Shown here: one piece after another, positions 15,098 to 21,422 of the stretch
How the letters are laid out: the number at the start of each line of letters is the position of its first letter
How positions within the stretch are numbered: position 1 is the stretch's first letter
Assembly: GCA_937915045.1 (NCBI GenBank)
Contig: CALDNM010000213.1
Location: 1-23,220, forward strand
DNA from: an uncultured Clostridia bacterium
Lineage (GTDB): Bacteria > Bacillota > Clostridia > Peptostreptococcales > Anaerovoracaceae
DNA: 23,220 bases
Direction: 5' to 3'
The notes under the pieces: generated by a model
Seen by the model: the letters and a program-made list of their open reading frames with translations, nothing else
The model's database searches: none
Told to the model about the DNA's origin: nothing
Translations under genes and position numbers: made by a program

Positions 15098-15230
15098 ATG
15101 CTGATAAGCTCTTTCTTCCTCTGGATCTTCTGTTCTTAAGAATATTTCTGCCGTTCTTGGTTTTCATCCTCTGTCTGAAACCATGTACTTTTTTTCTCTG
15201 CCTCGTCTTAGGCTGAAAAGTCTGCTTCAT
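15096..15230 (-). CDS. rpmH: 50S ribosomal protein L34
   Basis: A 44-residue, very basic protein starting MKQTFQPKTRQRKKVHGF, with the L34 signature (KRxxxHGFRxRMxTxxGRxxLxxRRxxGRxxL) intact and ending SLSA. It is a component of the large ribosomal subunit. AAGGAGG lies 8 bases before the ATG. It is the first gene of the rpmH-rnpA-yidD-yidC-jag unit and is transcribed from a consensus promoter about 70 bases upstream. It lies back to back with dnaA across the origin. Confidence 0.98.
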   Translation of the reverse strand: MKQTFQPKTRQRKKVHGFRQRMKTKNGRNILKNRRSRGRKSLSA

Positions 15231-15300
15231 TATAAACACCTCCTTATATATCGTGTCTTTGCGCGGATCTTAATTCCAATCCCTGTGCGCATGCTTAATT

Positions 15301-15329
15301 ATTATATAGTGAGAACATTGTAATGTCAA
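15301..15329 (-). promoter_or_regulatory. Consensus sigma-A promoter of the rpmH operon
   Basis: On the minus strand TTGACA (15329-15324), a 17-base spacer and TATAAT (15306-15301) match the vegetative consensus at all 12 positions. Transcription would start near 15294, giving a leader of about 64 bases to rpmH. Such strength fits a ribosomal protein operon. Confidence 0.9.
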
Positions 15330-15339
15330 CAATTTTCGA

Positions 15340-15527
15340 CTGTCGCATCATGAGATGAATTCACAATATATTGTGGTGTTGTGAAAACTGTGCACAATTT
15401 TATCCACAGGGTGTGAATAAACCTGTTTAAATTTTATTTTTCCACAGGAAATGACAAATTGCTATTGCCTGTGGATAACTTTTTGTATAAGATATAGATA
15501 AAGATTTTTGAGAAAGAGAAGGATGTA
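15340..15527. other. oriC: oriC part 1: DnaA-box cluster upstream of dnaA
   Basis: DnaA boxes (consensus TTATNCACA): a perfect TTATCCACA on the plus strand at 15400-15408, TTTTCCACA at 15438-15446 with one mismatch, a perfect inverted box TGTGGATAA at 15470-15478, and a weak one (TGTGCACAA) at 15389-15397. A perfect 14-base palindrome CACAATATATTGTG lies at 15362-15375. TATAAG at 15486-15491 may be part of the dnaA promoter, but no -35 at good distance is seen. The cluster would serve origin recognition and dnaA autoregulation. Confidence 0.85.
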
Positions 15528-16877
15528 ATGGCTATATCAAAAAAATGGGATGAAACAATGGGTCTTCTGCGCGAAGTCCTCAACGAAACGGCTTACGATG
15601 CGTGGTTTTCGAAACTCACCCCGATCCGCACAGATGACAAACAGGGAATTCTATATGTAGGGGCGGAAAATGATTTCATCATCGACATGATCAACAAAAG
15701 ATATCTTCAGATGCTGGAAAATACTGTCGAAACTACATATAAAAAGCCTTATAAAGTCCTTATAAAACTCGAAAAAAAGGAACCTTTAAAGAAAGAGCTT
15801 CCTCCTGTCGAACCGCCGGTATCTTCCCAAAGCGGACTGGATGAGGAATATTACCTCAACCCGAGATTCAGTTTTGAGAATTTCGTACAGGGAAAAAACA
15901 ATGAATTTGCGTATTCAGCTGCTTACGCGGTCGCTGAATCGCCGGGAAAACAATATAATCCTCTATTCCTTTATGGAGGTTCAGGTCTCGGCAAGACACA
16001 TCTTATGCACGCGATAGGACATTATATCCTTCGCCACTATAAGGATAAAAAAGTCCTTTATGTATCATCAGAAATATTCACAAATGAGCTTATCACTGCT
16101 CTGCGTGAAAAAAAGATGGACGCTTTCAAAAGAAAATACAGAAATATAGATGTGCTGCTCATCGATGATATCCAGTTCATCGAAGGAAAGGACTCAACGC
16201 AGGAAGAGTTTTTCCATACATTCAATACTCTTTATGACAGAGACAAACAGATAGTTATCAGTTCGGACAGATCTCCGCAGAAACTGGTAAGTCTGGACGA
16301 AAGACTTACCTCGAGATTTCTCTGGAGCGTGACAGCTGATGTGACTCCTCCGGATTATGAGACGAGAGTAGCCATACTTCGGAACAAAGCAGAGCTTGAA
16401 AATATAGAGCTTACTCCCGCGGTGGACGCAGTCATAAATCTTATCTGCGAAAAAATCAAATATAATGTAAGAGAACTTGAAGGTGCTTTTACGAGAATAG
16501 TCAGTTTTTCCACATTGCTGCACAGGCCTATAAATACAGCATTGGCGAAGGATATCCTGAAGGAAATTCTATCGACCGCGGAAATGAAGATAACGATAGA
16601 TACTGTAAAAAAAGCTGTTTCAAAATATTATGGAGTGACTATAAAAGATATAGATTCAGCAAAGAGAACTAAAAATCTCACTTATCCGAGACAGGTCGCG
16701 ATGTACCTCAGTAAAGAAATGACTGAAAACAGTCTTCCTAAGATAGGCCAGGCGTTCGGAGGAAAGGATCATACAACAGTTCTTCACGCTTGCAAAAAGA
16801 TAACAGAACAGCTGAAGACCGACGATGAACTTAAATCTGAAGTGGAAGAGCTCACTCAGATAATAAATGAAAGTTGA
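15528..16877 (+). CDS. dnaA: Chromosomal replication initiator DnaA
   Basis: A 449-residue protein with all four domains: domain I (1 to about 85), a short linker (86-105), the AAA+ domain with Walker A GGSGLGKT at 150-157 and Walker B LIDDIQF at 211-217, an SRF arginine-finger region near 275, and the DNA-binding domain IV with the DnaA signature GGKDHTTVLHACKK near residue 420-433. DnaA binds the boxes on both sides of its own gene and opens the duplex. AAGGA lies close (4-5 bases) before the ATG. The first plus-strand gene right of the origin, followed after 162 bases by dnaN. Confidence 0.98.
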   Translation: MAISKKWDETMGLLREVLNETAYDAWFSKLTPIRTDDKQGILYVGAENDFIIDMINKRYLQMLENTVETTYKKPYKVLIKLEKKEPLKKELPPVEPPVSSQSGLDEEYYLNPRFSFENFVQGKNNEFAYSAAYAVAESPGKQYNPLFLYGGSGLGKTHLMHAIGHYILRHYKDKKVLYVSSEIFTNELITALREKKMDAFKRKYRNIDVLLIDDIQFIEGKDSTQEEFFHTFNTLYDRDKQIVISSDRSPQKLVSLDERLTSRFLWSVTADVTPPDYETRVAILRNKAELENIELTPAVDAVINLICEKIKYNVRELEGAFTRIVSFSTLLHRPINTALAKDILKEILSTAEMKITIDTVKKAVSKYYGVTIKDIDSAKRTKNLTYPRQVAMYLSKEMTENSLPKIGQAFGGKDHTTVLHACKKITEQLKTDDELKSEVEELTQIINES

Positions 16878-17039
16878 TTTATACACAGGTGCAGGTACAT
16901 GAAAAACGATAATTGTACACTGAATTTCAATAATAACTTTTCTAGTGATATGAACGTATAAAACGGTTATCAACAGAATTCACAGCACCTACTACTATTA
17001 CTACTAAAAATATATAATAATAAATAAGCGGAGGAAGAT
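16878..17039. other. oriC: oriC part 2: DnaA boxes and DnaA-trio unwinding element between dnaA and dnaN
   Basis: A consensus box TTATACACA is at 16879-16887 and TTATCAACA (one mismatch) at 16967-16975, followed by a weak box GAATTCACA at 16976-16984. Immediately after, 16989-17006 reads CTA CTA CTA TTA CTA CTA, that is 3'-GAT/AAT repeats on the lower strand, the DnaA-trio motif defined in Bacillus subtilis as the site where DnaA grips single-stranded DNA. An AT-rich stretch (17007-17028) follows. The order box-box-trio-AT matches a basal unwinding system. The dnaN ribosome binding site GGAGGA is at 17030-17035. Confidence 0.85.
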
Positions 17040-18155
17040 ATGAAATTTTCATGTAACCAGCAGGTCTTATCAAAGGCACTGAACACAGTTTCAAAAGCTG
17101 TTTCATCGAGAACAACGATAAATATTCTTAAAGGTATTCTTTTAAAAGCTGCTCCGGACAATAAGCTTTGTCTTTCGGCATCAGATCTTGACATTTCTAT
17201 AGAAAAGACTGTGGAAGCAAATGTTGAAGAAGAAGGATCCATCGTAGTATCCGCAAAACTTTTTACAGATATAATAAGAAAACTTCCAAATGAAGAAATA
17301 ACAGTAGAAGTCACCGATAACGGAAATGTCCGCGTCAAGACTCTCAATTCGGAATTTAATATCTATGGACAGTCAGCAGATGAGTTCCCGAATATAGGAG
17401 AAGTAAAAGAAGTTTCCGCGCATCTTTCATTCGATAGAAAAATGCTGGGAGATATGATAAGAAAAACATATTTCTGCGCGAGTATAGATGAATCGAAAGG
17501 AATAATAATAGGAGTTCTTTTTGAACTTGAAAACGGATATTTTGATATGGCAGCTCTTGATGGTTTCCGCATGGCGGTAGCAAGAGAAAAAATGGAAACA
17601 GAAAAAGATGTTAAGATAGTGATATCAGCCAGGAATCTCGGAGAGATAAATAAGATCCTTTCTGAATCTGAAAATGATGAAAATATAGAGCTCATCATAA
17701 GTGATAAAAAAGCTGTCGTGCTTCTTGAGAAGACAAAAATAGTAGTAAGGCTTCTCGAAGGTGAGTTCATCAAATACAGGGATATACTTCCGAAAGCTTA
17801 CGAAACAGATATGATAATTGACAGGGATGCGCTTTTAGAATCGATAGAAAGAGCGGCGCTCCTCGCGAAAGAGGGAAAAAACAAACTCGTGAAATTCACG
17901 ATAAAGAACGACCTTCTTGACATTACTTCGACATCGGAAGACGGAGCAGTTAAAGAAGATATTATAATGGACAAGACAGGCGGCGATCTGGAGATAGGAT
18001 TCAATTCGAATTATATGATGGACGCGCTGAAAGCGATATATGACGAACAGATAAAAATGAGATTCAATACAGCGGTGACACCATGTGTGATACAGCCTGT
18101 CGAAGGAGACAGCTATGAGTATCTGGTGCTTCCTGTAAGGATCCCGACGATGTAA
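17040..18155 (+). CDS. dnaN: DNA polymerase III beta subunit (sliding clamp) DnaN
   Basis: A 371-residue protein collinear with bacterial beta clamps: start MKFSCNQQVLSKALNTVSKAV, three repeated clamp domains (about 1-120, 128-245, 246-371), and the C-terminal strand YEYLVLPVRIPTM ending in the typical PVR motif. It forms a ring on DNA that holds the polymerase and other repair and licensing factors. GGAGGA lies 5-7 bases before the ATG. The gene is AT-rich with many ATA and AAA codons compared with gyrA. recF follows after 7 bases. Confidence 0.98.
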   Translation: MKFSCNQQVLSKALNTVSKAVSSRTTINILKGILLKAAPDNKLCLSASDLDISIEKTVEANVEEEGSIVVSAKLFTDIIRKLPNEEITVEVTDNGNVRVKTLNSEFNIYGQSADEFPNIGEVKEVSAHLSFDRKMLGDMIRKTYFCASIDESKGIIIGVLFELENGYFDMAALDGFRMAVAREKMETEKDVKIVISARNLGEINKILSESENDENIELIISDKKAVVLLEKTKIVVRLLEGEFIKYRDILPKAYETDMIIDRDALLESIERAALLAKEGKNKLVKFTIKNDLLDITSTSEDGAVKEDIIMDKTGGDLEIGFNSNYMMDALKAIYDEQIKMRFNTAVTPCVIQPVEGDSYEYLVLPVRIPTM

Positions 18156-18162
18156 TGATGTT

Positions 18163-19257
18163 ATGTATATAAAAAATATAAAACTCAGCAATTTTAGAAA
18201 TTATGAAAAAGCGGATATTGACTTTAGTGATAAAGTCAATATTTTCGTGGGGAAAAACGCGCAGGGGAAAACCAATATTCTTGAAAGTATTTATCTCTCC
18301 GCGTCCGGAAGTTCTTTCAGGACTTCAAAGGACAGAGAAATGGTGAGATTTGGTGATGATCTTTGCAGAGTAGTCACGGAATATGAAAATGAAGGCAGCG
18401 GAAAAATAGAGATATCTATAGGAAAAGACGGATATAAAAAAGCTAAGATAAATGGTAAAACTGTTTCTAAAGCCAGTGATTTTATGGATAATATCTATGT
18501 TGTAGTATTTTCACCTGAGGATCTCAAGATAGTAAAAGATGAACCTGAGAAGAGAAGAAATTTTATAGACAGGGAACTCTGCCAGCTCAGTGTATCTTAT
18601 CTTGTCGATCTTTATAATTATAAAAAAGTGCTTCTTCAGAGAAATGCTTATCTTAAAGAAGAAAGAGTCGATGAAAATATTCTCAGGATATGGTCTGATA
18701 ATCTTATAAAATACGGAACAAAAATAATAATAGAGAGAAAAAAATTTGTTGGAAGAATAGCTGAGATAAGCAGAAAGATCCACGCCGGGATAACGGCAGG
18801 AGATGAAGATCTTTTTGTAAGATACGCTCCAAACATAAAGGCAGCGGATGATCCGACAGAACAGAGAAAGATAATGGCCGAGGCTATGGAGAAAAATCTC
18901 GCTGAAGATATGAAACTGAGAACGACGACAATCGGTCCGCAGAGAGATGATATAGAGCTTCTTGTCGACGGGATCAATATAAGAAAATTTGGATCGCAAG
19001 GGCAGCAGAGGACCGCGGCCCTCGCTCTCAAACTCGCGGAGCTCGAGCTTATAAAATCCGAAAAAGAAGTGACACCGGTCCTTCTTCTGGACGATGTCCT
19101 TTCTGAACTTGACCCCGAAAGACAGAGATACCTCATAAGTTCACTGAGCGGGATACAGCTTTTCATTACTGCCACTGAAATTTCTGAAGAAGTGAGCACA
19201 GCATTTCCTGATGGAAAAGTCCTTTCTGTGGAAAATGGAAAAATGTTGAAATTATAG
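18163..19257 (+). CDS. recF: DNA replication and repair protein RecF
   Basis: A 364-residue SMC-like ATPase with Walker A GKNAQGKT at residues 30-37, the ABC signature SQGQQRTAALALKLAE near 282-297 and Walker B VLLLDDVLSELD near 308-319. RecF acts with RecO and RecR in loading RecA at gaps. The start MYIKNIKLSNFRNY is the family standard, but the ribosome binding site before it is poor, so translation probably depends on coupling with dnaN 7 bases upstream. The small S4-domain gene (rlbA/yaaA) often found between dnaN and recF in Bacillota is absent. The gene ends in tandem TAG TAG. Confidence 0.97.
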   Translation: MYIKNIKLSNFRNYEKADIDFSDKVNIFVGKNAQGKTNILESIYLSASGSSFRTSKDREMVRFGDDLCRVVTEYENEGSGKIEISIGKDGYKKAKINGKTVSKASDFMDNIYVVVFSPEDLKIVKDEPEKRRNFIDRELCQLSVSYLVDLYNYKKVLLQRNAYLKEERVDENILRIWSDNLIKYGTKIIIERKKFVGRIAEISRKIHAGITAGDEDLFVRYAPNIKAADDPTEQRKIMAEAMEKNLAEDMKLRTTTIGPQRDDIELLVDGINIRKFGSQGQQRTAALALKLAELELIKSEKEVTPVLLLDDVLSELDPERQRYLISSLSGIQLFITATEISEEVSTAFPDGKVLSVENGKMLKL

Positions 19258-19361
19258 TAGTCTATATATCGATTTTTACGGTGTTCTGTAACTAAAGGAA
19301 TCGGCCTCTAAGGCCTTTAAAAAGAAATGTTAAAAAGATATGCCCTCTGCCGCCGAAATTA

Positions 19362-19390
19362 TTGTAAAATCGGCTGTTTTATTGTATAAT
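19362..19390 (+). promoter_or_regulatory. Promoter of gyrB-gyrA
   Basis: TTGTAA (19362-19367), a 17-base spacer and TATAAT (19385-19390) form a good sigma-A promoter. Around it GCCGA (19352-19356) and TCGGC (19370-19374) can pair, followed by TGTTTTATTG, so a weak recF terminator may overlap the -35 region. The rest of the 173-base gap (19258-19430) holds a short GGCCT/AGGCC hairpin at 19303-19315. Confidence 0.75.
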
Positions 19391-19430
19391 GTATCGAACG
19401 TTGATTTAATTATGCGAGGTGAAATTTTTA

Positions 19431-21371
19431 ATGCCAACTAAAGATAAAGAGCAGCAGTATGATGCCGCTCAAATACAAGTTTTAGAGGGCCTTGAACCTG
19501 TAAGAAGGCGTCCGGGTATGTATATCGGATCCACAGGCGAAAAAGGTCTTCATCATTTAGTATATGAAATAGTAGATAATAGTATAGATGAGGCACTTGC
19601 CGGATACTGCAGTCATATAAAAGTCGCTATCAATGAGGATAATTCCATAACTGTTGAAGATGACGGAAGAGGTATGCCTGTCGATGAGCATCCTAAACTC
19701 AAAAAGCCGGCGGTGGAAGTAATACATACCGTACTTCACGCGGGCGGAAAATTCGGCGGCGGCGGATATAAAGTATCCGGAGGTCTGCACGGAGTAGGCG
19801 CGTCGGTCGTGAACGCTCTTTCCACAAAGATGATAGTGGAGATACAGAGAAACGGTCATATATACGAGCAGGAATATTCGCGCGGAAAGACTCAGACAAA
19901 GCTTACTATAGTAGGAGACGCGAAGAGGACAGGATCGAAAACGACATTCTGGCCTGATCTTGAAATTTTCGAAGACACAGTTTATGATTTTTCGACTCTC
20001 GAATCGAGACTGAGGGAGATGGCGTTCCTGAACAAGGGAATAAAAATATCTCTCGAAGACAAGAGACCGGGAAGCAAGAAAAAAGAAATCTTCCATTACG
20101 AGGGAGGACTTAAAGAATTCGTCGCGTTCCAGAACGAAGCGAAAGAAACGATACATCCGGACATCATTTATTTCGAAGCCAGAGGCAAGGAAAAGAATGG
20201 ATCCGATGACATGGAATGTGAAGTCGCGATGCAGTACACAGACAGGTACAGCGAGCTCATTCTTTCTTACGCCAACAATATCAATACTACTGACGGAGGG
20301 TATCATCTGATCGGATTCAGATCGGCTCTTACGAGAGCGTTCAATGATTACGCGAGAAAGAATAAATTTATAAAAGATACTGATGATTCACTTTCGGGAG
20401 ATGACGTCCGCGAGGGACTTACAGCGGTCATTTCCGTCAAACTTACGAACCCGCAGTTCGAAGGTCAGACGAAGGCGAAACTCGGGAACAGCGAGATGAG
20501 GGGATTCGTGGAAAGTACGACGAATGAATATCTCACTGCATTCCTGCAGGAAAACCCGAATCAGGCAAAGATGATCCTCAATAAATGTCTGCAGGCGTCA
20601 AGGGCGAGGGAAGCAGCCAGGAAGGCAAGGGACATCACGAGGAAAAACAGCCTTATCGATGGACTTTCACTCCCGGGCAAACTCGCTGACTGTTCGGAAA
20701 AAGATCCGGCGCTTTCGGAAATATTCCTCGTCGAGGGAGATTCCGCGGGAGGCAGCGCGAAGCAGGGAAGAGACAGGGCCCGTCAGGCAGTTCTTCCTTT
20801 AAGAGGCAAGATATTAAATGTCGAAAAAGCGAGACTCGACAGGATACTGAGTTCGGACGAGATCAAAAATATGATCACGGCGTTCGGCTGCGGCATCGGT
20901 GACGAGTTCAATATAGAGAAGCTCAGGTATCACAAGATAATAATCATGACTGATGCTGATGTCGACGGGGCACACATAAGGACGCTGCTGCTGACATTCT
21001 TCTACAGATATATGACACCGCTCATAGAGGGCGGATATGTATACGCGGCTCAGCCGCCTCTCTTCAGAGATAAGAAAGGCAAGGACGAGCGCTACACTTA
21101 TTCGGACAAGGAGCAGGCGAAGGTGCTCGCAGAGATGAAGGAGACCGGCGGCAAGATCGATATACAGAGGTATAAGGGTCTTGGAGAGATGAGTTTCCAG
21201 CAGCTCTGGGATACGACCATGGATTTCAAGACGAGGACACTCGTGCAGATAACGCTCGAGGATACGGCCGCGGCGGACGCGATATTCACGACGCTGATGG
21301 GCGACAAAGTCCCTCCTAGGAGAAAGTTCATAGAAGACAACGCGAAGTACGTAAAGAATCTGGACATCTGA
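19431..21371 (+). CDS. gyrB: DNA gyrase subunit B
   Basis: A 646-residue protein with the GHKL ATPase domain (YEIVDNSIDEA at 45-55 with catalytic Glu46, DDGRGMP, GLHGVGASVVNALS), the transducer domain, and the TOPRIM domain (EGDSAGG, PLRGKILNVEKA, MTDADVDGAHI). The C-terminal QRYKGLGEM motif is present. The ATG at 19431 is preceded by GAGGTG 9 bases upstream; a GTG four codons earlier is part of that ribosome binding site, not the start. GyrB hydrolyses ATP to drive negative supercoiling with GyrA. The TGA stop overlaps an ATG (TGATG) of a 16-codon frame that ends just before gyrA. Confidence 0.98.
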   Translation: MPTKDKEQQYDAAQIQVLEGLEPVRRRPGMYIGSTGEKGLHHLVYEIVDNSIDEALAGYCSHIKVAINEDNSITVEDDGRGMPVDEHPKLKKPAVEVIHTVLHAGGKFGGGGYKVSGGLHGVGASVVNALSTKMIVEIQRNGHIYEQEYSRGKTQTKLTIVGDAKRTGSKTTFWPDLEIFEDTVYDFSTLESRLREMAFLNKGIKISLEDKRPGSKKKEIFHYEGGLKEFVAFQNEAKETIHPDIIYFEARGKEKNGSDDMECEVAMQYTDRYSELILSYANNINTTDGGYHLIGFRSALTRAFNDYARKNKFIKDTDDSLSGDDVREGLTAVISVKLTNPQFEGQTKAKLGNSEMRGFVESTTNEYLTAFLQENPNQAKMILNKCLQASRAREAARKARDITRKNSLIDGLSLPGKLADCSEKDPALSEIFLVEGDSAGGSAKQGRDRARQAVLPLRGKILNVEKARLDRILSSDEIKNMITAFGCGIGDEFNIEKLRYHKIIIMTDADVDGAHIRTLLLTFFYRYMTPLIEGGYVYAAQPPLFRDKKGKDERYTYSDKEQAKVLAEMKETGGKIDIQRYKGLGEMSFQQLWDTTMDFKTRTLVQITLEDTAAADAIFTTLMGDKVPPRRKFIEDNAKYVKNLDI

Positions 21372-21422
21372 TGCGCGTGACATCGGAGCAGCTTCAGCAG
21401 GACAGTTACAGGAGAAGATAAA

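Noticed and set aside
15490..15507. Three AGATAW-like hexamers between the inverted DnaA box and dnaA, considered as DnaA-trios
   Set aside because: They lie on the wrong side of the minus-oriented box for the known box-to-trio geometry, and the dnaA-dnaN site is a far better match.
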